Source: Xanthomonas campestris pv. badrii (GTDB lineage: Bacteria > Pseudomonadota > Gammaproteobacteria > Xanthomonadales > Xanthomonadaceae). Taken from it: a stretch of DNA of 64,000 bases. The stretch spans positions 3,720,001 to 3,784,000 of the forward strand of contig NZ_CP051651.1 in assembly GCF_012848175.1 (NCBI RefSeq), in the 5' to 3' direction. Positions 52,788-62,252 of the stretch are shown one piece after another; position 1 is the stretch's first letter; the number at the start of each line of letters is the position of its first letter. Under the pieces are notes generated by a model, which saw only the letters and a list, made by a program, of their open reading frames with translations, ran no database searches and was not told the origin of the DNA. The position numbers were made by a program, and so were the translations under genes.

Positions 52788-53000
52788 TCAGCTGCGGCTA
52801 GCTGAGCGCGCAAGGAGCCATTGGTCGACCTCGTGCTCGTAGAAACCAATTGAACGCTTTGAGAGGCGGACTGCTTTAGGTGCAGATGCATCGTAGTAGG
52901 GCGACTTCTTGTTGCGCATTGCATACAAGGTTGAACGACTCAGACCAGTTTTGGATTCAAGCTCCTCATGGCGCAGAACTTGGTAGGAAATGTTTGTCAT
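52788..53000 (-). CDS. AlpA-family / excisionase-like regulator
   Basis: A 70-aa winged-helix protein: LRHEELESKTGLSRSTLYAM, then PKAVRLSKRSIGFYEHEVDQ, the AlpA/MerR-like DNA-binding fold used by P4-type satellites for excision or integrase control. Upstream of, and in the same direction as, the Rep-like gene. Confidence 0.85.
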   Translation of the reverse strand: MTNISYQVLRHEELESKTGLSRSTLYAMRNKKSPYYDASAPKAVRLSKRSIGFYEHEVDQWLLARSASRS

Positions 53001-53437
53001 TGCTCTCATCTCGTTGACGAGGCTAGACGATAAGGCCTTTCAAGGAACGCCGTAAATCGATTAGCCCAGAAGCATTCATTGCGCTTTGGCAAACATGGAG
53101 GCTGTGGAGGCTAAACAGTGGCCCGGACCTAACTTTTTTGGGTTGGACCTAACTTTTCCACCCTCCCTCAATCCGAGGGCTTCCTACGGCGTCTGATGGA
53201 CAGATTGCTCAATCTTGCTAAAGCCCAAATCGATCTTCCTAGGTAGGACGCACAAAGAAGAAGCCCAGCACGAGGCTGGGCTTCTTCGTATGCACTGAGT
53301 TATAGCCGCGCTTACAAGGCACTTTTTTAATCATTGAGGTGGAAGTCCCCATCAGCGAAGTGGTGAAGATGAGGACATGCAGCCCTGCCTAGGGCTGCGA
53401 TAATCGTTCACAGCCCAAGTCAGGGCGTTGGGTCCGG
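53001..53437. other. Palindrome-rich non-coding region
   Basis: No gene. It holds two direct GGACCTAACTTTT repeats 20 bases apart (53125-53137, 53145-53157), a perfect 13-bp hairpin (53257-53287), a GCAGCCCT/AGGGCTGC hairpin (53379-53398) and, at its edge, CCGGTT-GATCA-AACCGG (53433-53449). Could be an origin, an element end or a structured RNA. Confidence 0.5.
53257..53287. terminator. Strong bidirectional-type hairpin
   Basis: GAAGAAGCCCAGC and GCTGGGCTTCTTC pair perfectly over 13 bp around a five-base loop, with CTTCTTC on one side and CTTCTTTGTG on the other strand; looks like an intrinsic terminator. Confidence 0.65.
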
Positions 53438-53752
53438 TTGATCAAACCGGAGTTACGCCCCCACCGCCAGATGCCGCGGCAACTATACAAATCGTTTCTT
53501 GAGATCTGGAAGCTTCATTACGCGAAGCCAGATATCTTCTTCTCGCAAGGCTTAGGCCGGATCTTTGCCGCTGCACCATCGGTCGACGAAAGCCAACTTC
53601 ACCGTTTTGCCAATGACATACCGAACTTCCTGGGCCAGCGATTGCACCTGGACGCTATCCTACTGGTCGGCCGGTATAATTCGGATGGCCAGCAAGTGGC
53701 TTTCCAAGTGTTTACCTACGTGTGCATCTTCATACCCTTCATCCATTTTTAG
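53438..53752 (+). CDS. Hypothetical protein, 104 aa (uncertain)
   Basis: An open frame with plausible protein character (RQLYKSFLEIWKLHYAKPDI, QLHRFANDIPNFLGQRLHLD) and a hydrophobic end (FTYVCIFIPFIHF). No family recognised and no ribosome site; the first codons overlap a palindrome. It may be the 3' part of a longer gene that was cut off. Confidence 0.35.
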   Translation: MIKPELRPHRQMPRQLYKSFLEIWKLHYAKPDIFFSQGLGRIFAAAPSVDESQLHRFANDIPNFLGQRLHLDAILLVGRYNSDGQQVAFQVFTYVCIFIPFIHF

Positions 53753-53887
53753 CTGTTTTAAACCTTTTAGCTGGCGGGTTGGCTGCTATCGCATGTGGAT
53801 TGCACATTACCGCAATTAAAGATCAATATTTTAAAAAAGACTAGCACTGCCGAGTTTCAAAACATGCAGCTTGATGTCACGGCTTCT

Positions 53888-54907
53888 TTACAACTCACTA
53901 TTCTCATCGCGGCTTCGCCTCGTCATTTCTTGCTGCACTAAGTGCTGATTTTTTTCAGCCCAAGGGCCAACATCTTCTTTCGACCAGTTGTATTGAGCAA
54001 CTGCATCAGCTATGTTCCCTCCGGCTTCAGCACACGAGTCGAATTCGATGCCTCTGGCGGTAGTTTCGATATTCCACCTGGTGTAAGCCGCTTGATCAAT
54101 CGGAAGCTTATCAAGAGCAGCATCCGTTACAAGAGCAACCGCAGCGTCAATTGTTTTGCTGCTCTCAGAATTACTATCAGCACTGATGCGCACCATCTGA
54201 GCGCATGTCGGTAATCGACCAGCGGCTACATCTGATGACACTTTTTCGGCCAGCTCTTTAGTCTCAGAGATGAACGCCTCCTTTGCTTGATCCATCGCGT
54301 ACTGGCGTTTCTCTTGCTCTTTCTTCGTCAGCTCCCGAGTCACTACTTGAATTTGCGTCACTAAACTCGAATTAGGATTTTCAGCGCACTGCGCTTCTAA
54401 CCTCTCCTGATAAACCCGAATACGGGGATCTTTAGGGTCTACTTGAGCACTGAGCTTTCCTTCCCACCCGACAACCATCTCCATAATACTTTCTACCGTA
54501 ATGCGCCCGTCATTGAAGGCGACACATACCCCAGCGCGGGGCAAGTTCTTGTTTTGCTCAAAAGACTGGGTCAACGCTTCCTGAAAAGCGGTTGCCATAG
54601 ACTTGTCGCTGTCGACAACGCATTGCTCATAGATCTTTCGGTGTATGTCACTAATTAGGCTGGAATTGTTCAAGACTGAGTTTTTGAAATACGACTCAAT
54701 CTCCGTATTGGTGCCGTAACTCTTGGCTGCCGCGTTGACCGGCATTTTCCATATATTTCCATAAGTGACGGCATCATTGATTGCACGCGCCTCAATTAAT
54801 TCACTGCATGTGAATTTTTCATCAAGCTGTATCTTCGGTGCGCCGCTGCGGTCGCAACCGCATAAGAATCCAGCAGCTGCAATGGCAACAAAAAATTTCA
54901 ATTTCAT
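53888..54907 (-). CDS. Putative lipoprotein, 339 aa
   Basis: A lipoprotein signal (FFVAIAAAGFLCGCDRSG; lipobox LCGC) followed by a helical, Cys-containing periplasmic domain (FTCSELIEARAINDAVTYGN, EQCVVDSDKSMATAFQEALT, LPTCAQMVRISAD). No family recognised. I start at ATG 54907 (MKLKFF), preceded by AGGGA. Composition is AT-richer than the core chromosome. Confidence 0.72.
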   Translation of the reverse strand: MKLKFFVAIAAAGFLCGCDRSGAPKIQLDEKFTCSELIEARAINDAVTYGNIWKMPVNAAAKSYGTNTEIESYFKNSVLNNSSLISDIHRKIYEQCVVDSDKSMATAFQEALTQSFEQNKNLPRAGVCVAFNDGRITVESIMEMVVGWEGKLSAQVDPKDPRIRVYQERLEAQCAENPNSSLVTQIQVVTRELTKKEQEKRQYAMDQAKEAFISETKELAEKVSSDVAAGRLPTCAQMVRISADSNSESSKTIDAAVALVTDAALDKLPIDQAAYTRWNIETTARGIEFDSCAEAGGNIADAVAQYNWSKEDVGPWAEKNQHLVQQEMTRRSRDENSEL

Positions 54908-55129
54908 GAGGTCCCTATGGCTTGAAATATGGTGCGAAGCGGGCTGATCTGGAACAGTGCCCTCTCCGCAGACAGCCCGCTCGGGGCGAACTTGCTTACT
55001 CTTGCGATGCATTCGGTCCCAGTTGCCTGGGGGCTCGCAACAGCTTGCCGCCTCTGTTACGACCGCCTCTTTCTATGGGTTGCGTCAGCTTTCTTGGTTT
55101 TCATTCCCCGTCTGTTGACTCCCTAGACA

Positions 55130-55148
55130 CTCTACATCTAATGTAGAG
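55130..55148. promoter_or_regulatory. Operator-like dyad upstream of XRE regulator
   Basis: Perfect eight-bp dyad CTCTACAT-CTA-ATGTAGAG in the gap between the divergent lipoprotein and XRE genes, sized for a Cro/C1-type dimer. Confidence 0.6.
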
Positions 55149-55208
55149 CATGACATAGCAACGGAGGTTTCGTCATGCTGAACGGCCGATCTTCCTCAGT
55201 GCTTTCTG

Positions 55209-55595
55209 GTGTCCCAAACCCCTCGCTCGCTATTCGCTGCACGACTGATCCAGGCGCGACAACTCCGTGGTTTGAGTCAGCGCGGGCTGGGTGACCGCAT
55301 GGGGCTGGGCAAAGAGAAGGGCTCCACGCGGATCAACCGCTATGAGCAGCAGGCATCAGCCGTGGGCTTTGACAGCCTTGACCTGCTGGCCAAGACTCTT
55401 GAGGTTCCTGCTGCATATCTCCTGGCTGAGACCCCAGAGATGGCTGATGCCATCCTTGCAATCGCGCAGGTCGACCCAGCCCAGCAGGCCGACGTCGCCC
55501 TCCTATTGAAAGCACTGGGTTCCGACCCGGCTTTACTGGCTAGACTACTTGCGCTTGCGAGCAACGCGGGCAAGGCAAGCCCAGCCAAGGAATAG
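55209..55595 (+). CDS. XRE-family transcriptional regulator
   Basis: A 128-aa protein with an N-terminal Cro/C1 helix-turn-helix (FAARLIQARQLRGLSQRGLG, DRMGLGKEKGSTRINRYEQQ) and a C-terminal helical tail (ILAIAQVDPAQQADVALLLK). The GTG 55209 start is a guess; the ribosome site is weak. The dyad 60 bases upstream is its likely operator. Convergent with the RadC-like gene. Confidence 0.85.
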   Translation: MSQTPRSLFAARLIQARQLRGLSQRGLGDRMGLGKEKGSTRINRYEQQASAVGFDSLDLLAKTLEVPAAYLLAETPEMADAILAIAQVDPAQQADVALLLKALGSDPALLARLLALASNAGKASPAKE

Positions 55596-55650
55596 CGTGA
55601 AGCACCTCCTGGACCGAGCTTGGTCCAGTAGACCTGCAATGCCCTTCCCT

Positions 55651-56151
55651 TCATATCAGCCCGCGTGTCGCCATGGACAGCGCAGCTCGGTTGGTCACAA
55701 CGAAATGATCGAGTAGCCTGACATCCACTAATGCCAGGGCTTCCCGAAGCCGTTTGGTAACCGCACGATCTGCATGCGATGGCTCTGGGTCACCACTTGG
55801 GTGGTTATGCGCTACCAAAACTGCCGCTGCATTCAGCGACAGCGCGCGTTGGGCAACAATGCGCGGATGCACTGTGGACTGATCCACCGATCCAGAGAAC
55901 AGTCGTTCTGCTTGGATGAGCCGGTGCCGAACATCCAGGAAAGCGACCTCAAAGTGCTCCCGTAGCTCGTCTGCCAACCGAAGGCGGAAGAAGTTGCCGC
56001 AGGCATCAGGGCTACTCATCAACTGGTCGCGCTCAACGGCACGCTGCTCGATGATCTTGAGCGCGCGAGTGATAGTCCGGTTCTCCCGAATCCTTGCTGC
56101 AGCGATGGCGCCGATCCATGAACTGTCCAGAAGTTGCGGTAGCGCCATCAT
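55651..56151 (-). CDS. RadC-like JAB-domain protein
   Basis: A 166-aa protein of the RadC/YeeS type. The JAMM metalloprotease-like motif is seen as VLVAHNHPSGDPEPSHAD, with the upstream HPRIVAQRALSLNAAA and the downstream LLDHFVVTN typical of plasmid and island RadC proteins. It lacks the N-terminal helix-hairpin-helix of chromosomal RadC. The ATG overlaps the DUF932 stop. Confidence 0.88.
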   Translation of the reverse strand: MMALPQLLDSSWIGAIAAARIRENRTITRALKIIEQRAVERDQLMSSPDACGNFFRLRLADELREHFEVAFLDVRHRLIQAERLFSGSVDQSTVHPRIVAQRALSLNAAAVLVAHNHPSGDPEPSHADRAVTKRLREALALVDVRLLDHFVVTNRAALSMATRGLI

Positions 56152-57104
56152 GGGACCAACTCCAGAACCTGTTCCCAAGCACGTCGCTTGATCGCAGCAC
56201 CCAGTCCGAACCAAGCAGCGTCCCGGCGGTTGTCATCGCTATGCGCACGTCGGTGATGGTCGACGAACTCGGTCAGACTATTGAGCACGCCCCATGCAGT
56301 TCCGCGGCTAGAGGGGAGCGTTGCACCACGCCCACCGCCCTCGTACAGCGCGCGCACCTTCGCCACTGCCTGTTGATTGACAACTGGTGAACCAGGCGCG
56401 GCGCCTCCATACACCAACACACGACGCAGAAGCCCTTCCACCGAATGCGGAGGGACAGACACATCACACAACTCTTTCATCCGGTCCACGAAATTGACCC
56501 ACCCACCAACGACGATGCCGAGTTGCCGCTTGATAGCGTTGGGCTGGAACTGGCTGCGATGCGGAACCTTGATGGCTCCGCCGCTCTGACCAATCGCAAT
56601 CTGCAGGGTGTTATTGCATACCACGCGAACGGACGTGAACTGCGCTGTCGTTGCCAGTGTTCCGTCGCACGCTGTTGCGAGTAGGAGGTATCCATCGACT
56701 CTGTCGCGCCTCTTCAAATTGGTACTCTGTCCGGTCCTAGCCAGAGCCCAAAACTTTTTTCCTCCACGCAAGACGCCGGCAGTTTCAAGTTCAAACCCGT
56801 GGAGTGCTGTCAGGTCGCGGTAGAACTCCAGGATCTCGCCGGGCTGCACAACCTGGAAGCGTTTGGACACCACCGCTAGCGGCGCTTGAGTATCCGACCG
56901 ATAGAGCACCTTCTGCTGGGGAAAGGTGCTAGTCCCGGTCGAACTCCGACCCTGCGTGGTGTACCGCACCTCCGACTCTTTTATCTCCCATTCCATACCG
57001 GCCTGGCGTCTCCAGATTTCTATGGGTTGGTGCTTGCCCAACCTGTTACCCAGGCCATGCCAAGGCGCCTGGCCCTTGTATGCCATCGATTCAATAAGAT
57101 GCAT
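56148..57104 (-). CDS. DUF932 (phage/plasmid-like, TIGR03299) protein
   Basis: A 318-aa protein: HLIESMAYKGQAPWHGLGNR at the N-terminus, VLYRSDTQAPLAVVSKRFQV, and ACDGTLATTAQFTSVRVVCN then NTLQIA are the family hallmarks. Found on plasmids, ICEs and phages; role unknown. CAGGAGAG precedes ATG 57104. Coupled to the RadC-like gene. Confidence 0.88.
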   Translation of the reverse strand: MHLIESMAYKGQAPWHGLGNRLGKHQPIEIWRRQAGMEWEIKESEVRYTTQGRSSTGTSTFPQQKVLYRSDTQAPLAVVSKRFQVVQPGEILEFYRDLTALHGFELETAGVLRGGKKFWALARTGQSTNLKRRDRVDGYLLLATACDGTLATTAQFTSVRVVCNNTLQIAIGQSGGAIKVPHRSQFQPNAIKRQLGIVVGGWVNFVDRMKELCDVSVPPHSVEGLLRRVLVYGGAAPGSPVVNQQAVAKVRALYEGGGRGATLPSSRGTAWGVLNSLTEFVDHHRRAHSDDNRRDAAWFGLGAAIKRRAWEQVLELVP

Positions 57105-57132
57105 CTGTCTCTCCTGAAAACGCGGCATAAAC

Positions 57133-57163
57133 GCACAAAGCCCGGACAATGCCGGGCTTTGTG
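57133..57163. terminator. Hairpin upstream of DUF932 gene
   Basis: GCACAAAGCCCGG and CCGGGCTTTGTGC form a perfect 13-bp stem with a five-base loop, 29 bases before the DUF932 start. It probably ends transcription from the 57.5-62.9 kb genes or acts on the DUF932 leader. Confidence 0.55.
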
Positions 57164-57504
57164 CAGTGCCGATGGATGGTGGATCAGTCGTTACGGAAGG
57201 GCTCCGAACCACTGGGAGCAAAGGAACAGCGCGCGACGGCCGCCAAGACAGAGGCAGCCACAATGAAAACGCAGTAAAGGAACTCGGACTTGTCCCTCAT
57301 CAGATCACCTGTTCAATGGACGGATCAGTACGGACCGTCCCTACGCAAGGCCAGACACCTCCTGGCTCTCATGTAGGTATTAAGGGTTTCAAATGTATTT
57401 GCTTGGAGGAAGCGCATCGAGCAGCTCGATGTTATCGGTGGGAATGACGCCGGCACGCCCTCAACTTTGCAAGATGACATGCTTTCTTTCGTCCTCGACA
57501 AGCA
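57164..57504. other. Gene-free stretch
   Basis: About 340 bases between the hairpin and the coiled-coil protein gene; no credible frame or further repeat seen. Confidence 0.4.
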
Positions 57505-58155
57505 TTACCGCGCAGCCTGCACAGCTCGTAAATTGACAGCGCGATATTGCTTCTGATTGCCGTAACGCGGCCCATTTTTTTCGAGCGTGGCGCAGAGCCG
57601 ACCTTCGCCACAGGGTGCCAGGTCGGCGCGCGAAATACGGTCCATATAATCGATGGAAGCTCGAAGCTGGGCGAGTTCGGTTCGCTTTTCGTTGATGATG
57701 CCAAACGAGTAAGCCACCGCACCCAACCCCAAGATGCCCGCCACGAGCATCGTGGCCGATGCGATCCACATGCGCCGCGTGATCCGTGTTTCCAAGGATT
57801 GCTGGGCCTGCGCGTAACGTCGAGTGGCTTGCTGCAACGTCTCGTCCGCATGGGCCATCTCTTTGTTGAACCGCTTGGCGGCAGGTTCCAGCGTTTGAGT
57901 CAGCGCCTGATTGGTCAGCTGCGTCAAACTCGGCAGTGCGTTGTCCAATACCCGATTGACCTTGGCATCAGCGCTGCCCACCGCGTTCTGGAGCGCCTGG
58001 AGTTGCTCGGCGACCACCTCGCGCAGCCGTTGTTCGCGCTTCTGCATGGATGCCACCAGCGTCGTTAGCACTTGGACCGTCTCCTGTAACGAGGCGTTCG
58101 ATGCGTTCAACGTGGCCATCATTTCCGCCATTGCGGCGGCGTCTTGCCTGTCCAT
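57505..58155 (-). CDS. Coiled-coil protein with one membrane segment
   Basis: A 216-aa protein: residues 1-130 are a long Ala/Gln-rich coiled coil (SLQETVQVLTTLVASMQKRE, LLREVVAEQLQALQNAVG-like heptads), then a hydrophobic helix (MWIASATMLVAGILGLGAVA) and a C-terminal part with two Cys (LAPCGEGRLCATLEKNG). Resembles membrane-linked accessory proteins of mobilisation systems, but no specific family is certain. It follows the AHH toxin gene by 40 bases on the same strand, so it may belong to that unit. Confidence 0.72.
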   Translation of the reverse strand: MDRQDAAAMAEMMATLNASNASLQETVQVLTTLVASMQKREQRLREVVAEQLQALQNAVGSADAKVNRVLDNALPSLTQLTNQALTQTLEPAAKRFNKEMAHADETLQQATRRYAQAQQSLETRITRRMWIASATMLVAGILGLGAVAYSFGIINEKRTELAQLRASIDYMDRISRADLAPCGEGRLCATLEKNGPRYGNQKQYRAVNLRAVQAAR

Positions 58156-58195
58156 GAGGTCTCCTAAGCTCGACTAATCACGGAAGCGATTTTGA

Positions 58196-61100
58196 CTAAC
58201 CACCGCCCCCTCCACCACCACCGCCTCCTCCCCCGCCGCCGCCGTCTCCGCCTCCACCGCCGTCCCCTTGGGGACCGCTCTGCATCGGCCCCTTGGCGAA
58301 CTCCGGCAGCGTCATCACCATCACAGGTCCGCGGCTGGTGTTGACCTCTGCTGAGACATCCATCCCCAGCGCCTGGCGTGTGGTGACGTGCTCCTGGGCC
58401 TCCTGCTGGGCCTGCGCTTCCAGGAACTCGTTGCCTCTTTTGATCAGCGCCTGCGTTGCTGCGCTGTTGGCCACCCGATTCAAGGCCTGCTCGATCGCCA
58501 GCTCGTTCTTGCTATCGAGCGCGTAGAGCACCTCGTCTACGTCTGGGTCGCCCGTGATGGATTTTCGCTGAGTCTGCGACGAATCGTTTGGCGCATCCCC
58601 TGCACCTGGACCGGCGAAGCGCTGAGCTAGAGGTGGAAAGGCATCGGTTTGTTCAGCCGCTTCACTGGGAGAGCGATGCGCTTGCTCGCGCTGCGGGAAC
58701 TCGTCGAGGCTGGCGCCGTCCACGCTTCGGGTGTCGTCGCGAGCGAAGGGATAGGGTTCTCCACGATCGCGATACTCCTTCCATTCCTGGTGGAAGCGCT
58801 CGTCTTCCCGATCCGCCGCCTCAATCTCCTGTTGCAGTTGACGCAGCGAGCGCATGGTCTCTTCCAGGAACAGTGCGCCACCCGGGTCGGCGGCGCTGCG
58901 GTCCTGCGCTGGGGTCGATTGGGGCTGCTGGTTTTCCGCGTCTGCTGGCTCCTTGGGAAAGCGATTCTCTGCGCTACCTCCTAACGATTGCCCGTGTGCC
59001 TGCGCGAGGTATGCAGGGGATAGCGCTGGCGCGTCATGCTCAGCGAGAAACGTGTCCGAAGGACGGTTCTGCTCTGACGTCGTTTCTTGCTCAGGTTTGG
59101 TAGACGCTGCGGACTGCGATGCACTCAACGGCTCTACTGTCGCAGGTGTTGTTTGAGCTATGACGCGAACCGGCTCTGCCTCCTGCTCATGCGCCGTGTC
59201 TTGCTGGCGGACCAACGCTTGCTCCATCTCCACCTGCTGCGTCAGCGCTGACGGCCCCGCATCGGCCTGCACGCTGTGGGAAGGTAGGCTTCCCGGCTCC
59301 GGACCTTTGGAGGAAGACACTTGGACGCGGGCAGCGGCGCGATTCTCCGCCCCCGACATTTCCAGCGAGTGCTCTGCTTCTTGGGCTTGACGCGGCTGGG
59401 CGTTACCTGCCTCGGACGTTTGCTTCAGTGATTCATGTGCGTCAGGAGCAAGGCGTTCGTTCGCCGGTTGATTCTGTGTTTCCAGCAGTGAGCGTGCATC
59501 CTCCAGCGACTGAGGGAGCGTTGTTTGCTGAGTCGGCGCGAGCTCTGGTGCGTGATGCTGAGTGTCTGGTTGCTGCGAGGCTTGCTGACGTTGGTCCTGC
59601 GTCGGTTCGAGTGCTTGAGTTTGTTGCTGCTGATCCTGTGCCTGCTGAGCCTGACGTTCCTGGACCTCAACTTGCCTGGTTTCTTGAGCCTGGCGGTCTT
59701 GCTGCTCCCGCTGCTGGTTGTCTTCGGCTTGGCGTTCCTGCGCCTGCCGCTGCTGAGCGTCCCTCTCCTCACGCTCCTGCAGCTCGCGTTGCTGGCTGGT
59801 CTGCGCTTGGCGCTCCTGCACCTGGCGCTCTTCTAGCTCACGCTGCTGCTCAGCTTGGCGTTGACCTTCCAACACCGCGTTCGCCTGAACCGCTTGCTCG
59901 CTTTGTGACCTGTCTTCGTGCTCAGGCTGCACCTGCTGGAGGTGCTCGCGCACCTGCGCGACGTGCTGCTCTTGCGCAACACGATCTTGCTGCTCGCGTT
60001 CTTGCCGCGCCTGCGCCGCGACAGAGGCTTGCATGCGTGCTTGGATATCCAGCACTTGCTGCGGATTGGACGACTCGGAGGTCGAGGCGTCCCCATCTCC
60101 CGTCGCTTCGGACGCCCGAGCAACGGTTGCCGATTCCTGTCGGTGGTCCCGCGCCTCACTCAACGCCTGCCGGATTTCTTCGCTGCTGGTGATGGCAACC
60201 ACACGAGCGACCCCATCGCTGCCGCGTTGGAGGTGCGCGATGGGGCTGTCATACCCATATTGCCCCGACTCATTGCGCTGCAACTGCTGCATGGTCGGCC
60301 CGGTGATGCCGTTGACCTCCATGGTCCGCTGCGAGGCTAGCTTCACGGCCTGCTGGGTGTCTGGGTTGACGTTCAAATCGACGCCGGCAGCCCGGTAACG
60401 GTGCAGCAGCTCGTTGTGCTCCATCTGCGCCGCTGTGGGAGCGGGGAGCGCTTGAATCGCTGCCAGGGCTTCTTGTGACCGTTCCAGCGAGGGTTGCCGC
60501 ATATGGTCGGTCAGTTCCAGCTCCACCGCCAAGTTGCCGCTGGCAACGCCATCCTTGCCGGCCCACTGCCCAGACTCAGTGCGCTGGTAAAGCTGAGCGT
60601 CCGACCCCAGCACAGCGCCGGGCTTGGCCTGGGCGGCTTGAACGGCCGCAGGCACTTCGACACCGTAAGCCTGGGCTCGCTGAGCAGCATGGTTTTCCAG
60701 ATAGGCGGCGGCGATGGCTTCGCGCCCGGTGGCGATGTTGTGTTCGATACGGGCCAGGGCTTCTTGGTTGAGTTGCTGCGCGCGTTCCGGGGAAGCGGTT
60801 TGGTGTTCGTAGCTGCCTCGGTCGTTGGCACCGGACACTGAGGTTTTGACCTGTCGTTCCCACGTCTGGCTTTCCGGATTGCGTCGCCAATTTTGGTTAT
60901 CCAGTCCTACCTGGTCGCTTGCCTGAGCAGGGAGGTCGAACGGGTCCTGGGGCGCAGGCACCTTACCTAGCGCCAACTCCACGGCCTTGGCGTTGGCCAG
61001 CGCCCCCAGTTCCTGCGATTTCTCATAGCTGGCGACCACGGGCTGCTCGCCCGATGTGCGGCCGCCGTCCTGGGCAAGGTCGATGGCCGTGTCGCGCTGC

Positions 61101-62215
61101 CAGTTGCGACCGTTGAATTGCCACTCCACACCGGCCTTGTCGGTCTGGTGATAGATGGCGCGGTTGTCCAGCAAGTCGGCGCCTTTGTCGAACGCCTTGC
61201 TCATCAAGACAGCATCGCCCACCACCAACGCCGCAGGCACGAAGCCGCTGCCACCAATCGCGGCGGCGGTGGACGCACCACCGGCCCAACCGCCGACGTT
61301 GCGGGCCAATGCATGGGTGACCTCGGACTGCGCGGCGGTGGCATTGCCTTGTTCCAGCAACTCGGCAGATCGGCGAGCGGTTACCACCGCATCCGCGCCG
61401 GTCACCAGCAAGCCACCCGAGCGGACCAAGGTGCTGGCCGAAGCATTGCCGAGCAATACTTCCATGGACACGGCACCCCTTTGCCCACGGGGAACTCGCA
61501 GAGGTCCGGCGGCTTCTTCGCCCAGAACCTGCTCGACCTTGAGGATGCTCCGCTCGGAGAAGACCACCCGCCCATCGTGATGGGCATTGGCAATGGCGAG
61601 CGACAACCCATGGCGCTGAAGCTCGATGTCTCCGCCTCGAACGATGGCGGTGTTGCTGACATGGATCTGGTTGAGCGTAGTGACGATGCGCGACTCGGAA
61701 TGCGCAACAGCTCCCCAGCCATGGTCCACCCCCGTGAATCCCTTTAGAGCCTCGATCTGCTGAGCGTGGCGTTGGTAGTAGGCAGGGATATCACGAAAGA
61801 ACTGGCGAACTCTCTGGTTGGTTTGCGCTGGAAGCTCACCTACTGGCGTGTTGGTATTCAAGTCATTGTTGATCAGTCCGACCTTGACGGTATCGCGCAA
61901 CTGTTCCACGCGCTTCACGACCCGATCCATTGCGTCCGTGTCGCCACTCAGCGCTAATTGGCCGTCTCGCGTCGACTGCAGTCGCTCCAATCGCTCAAGC
62001 ATCCCGTTCTGGTATTCGGCAAGCGGTCCGCCACTGTGTGGTGTGACACCGAGAGCGTCCGCCAACTGAGGACTGGCCGGGAGAAACAATCGGTTCTCGG
62101 GGGCATGAATATGGAACTTGCCGACTTCCTGCAACTTCGCCAACAGTTCGCTGTTCTTCAGCGTCTGCTGTTCGATGTTGTGATGGTCTTGGAAAAGTGT
62201 CCGATAGTTCGGCAT
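58196..62215 (-). CDS. Giant protein with N-terminal AHH nuclease-like domain
   Basis: A 1339-aa protein. The N-terminus has the AHH (HNH/endoVII-type) pattern: FQDHHNIEQQTLKNSELLAK, then FHIHAPENRLFLP, then TPHSGGPLAEYQNGM. A predicted helical region with DHGWGAVAHSESR follows (170-260), then a hydrophobic stretch around residues 310-350 (GWAGGASTAAAIGGSGFVPA), repeated W-x-R segments (QFNGRNWQRD, NWRRNPESQTWER, QLYQRTESGQW), a Gln/Arg/Glu-rich low-complexity tract (about 750-900), and a C-terminal domain ending GPVMVMTLPEFAKGP plus a polyglycine tail. Nuclease first and Q-rich tail last is the order of Xanthomonadaceae T4SS antibacterial effectors, but I cannot see a clear XVIPCD signal. 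An Imm11-type gene lies immediately upstream. Confidence 0.72.
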   Translation of the reverse strand: MPNYRTLFQDHHNIEQQTLKNSELLAKLQEVGKFHIHAPENRLFLPASPQLADALGVTPHSGGPLAEYQNGMLERLERLQSTRDGQLALSGDTDAMDRVVKRVEQLRDTVKVGLINNDLNTNTPVGELPAQTNQRVRQFFRDIPAYYQRHAQQIEALKGFTGVDHGWGAVAHSESRIVTTLNQIHVSNTAIVRGGDIELQRHGLSLAIANAHHDGRVVFSERSILKVEQVLGEEAAGPLRVPRGQRGAVSMEVLLGNASASTLVRSGGLLVTGADAVVTARRSAELLEQGNATAAQSEVTHALARNVGGWAGGASTAAAIGGSGFVPAALVVGDAVLMSKAFDKGADLLDNRAIYHQTDKAGVEWQFNGRNWQRDTAIDLAQDGGRTSGEQPVVASYEKSQELGALANAKAVELALGKVPAPQDPFDLPAQASDQVGLDNQNWRRNPESQTWERQVKTSVSGANDRGSYEHQTASPERAQQLNQEALARIEHNIATGREAIAAAYLENHAAQRAQAYGVEVPAAVQAAQAKPGAVLGSDAQLYQRTESGQWAGKDGVASGNLAVELELTDHMRQPSLERSQEALAAIQALPAPTAAQMEHNELLHRYRAAGVDLNVNPDTQQAVKLASQRTMEVNGITGPTMQQLQRNESGQYGYDSPIAHLQRGSDGVARVVAITSSEEIRQALSEARDHRQESATVARASEATGDGDASTSESSNPQQVLDIQARMQASVAAQARQEREQQDRVAQEQHVAQVREHLQQVQPEHEDRSQSEQAVQANAVLEGQRQAEQQRELEERQVQERQAQTSQQRELQEREERDAQQRQAQERQAEDNQQREQQDRQAQETRQVEVQERQAQQAQDQQQQTQALEPTQDQRQQASQQPDTQHHAPELAPTQQTTLPQSLEDARSLLETQNQPANERLAPDAHESLKQTSEAGNAQPRQAQEAEHSLEMSGAENRAAARVQVSSSKGPEPGSLPSHSVQADAGPSALTQQVEMEQALVRQQDTAHEQEAEPVRVIAQTTPATVEPLSASQSAASTKPEQETTSEQNRPSDTFLAEHDAPALSPAYLAQAHGQSLGGSAENRFPKEPADAENQQPQSTPAQDRSAADPGGALFLEETMRSLRQLQQEIEAADREDERFHQEWKEYRDRGEPYPFARDDTRSVDGASLDEFPQREQAHRSPSEAAEQTDAFPPLAQRFAGPGAGDAPNDSSQTQRKSITGDPDVDEVLYALDSKNELAIEQALNRVANSAATQALIKRGNEFLEAQAQQEAQEHVTTRQALGMDVSAEVNTSRGPVMVMTLPEFAKGPMQSGPQGDGGGGGDGGGGGGGGGGGGGGG
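58197..58268 (-). repeat. Low-complexity polyglycine coding tail
   Basis: CCN/CCTCC-type repeats on the plus strand encode about 20 near-continuous glycines at the C-terminus of the giant protein; prone to slippage and sequencing error. Confidence 0.8.
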
Positions 62216-62252
62216 GGCTCAGGATCTATTCCTTGTGCCCTTGACGCGTGGA

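Noticed and set aside
58196..62215. XVIPCD (T4SS signal) at the C-terminus of the giant AHH protein
   Set aside because: I could not see the conserved HPxH-type motif or surrounding blocks; the Q-rich tract alone is not evidence.
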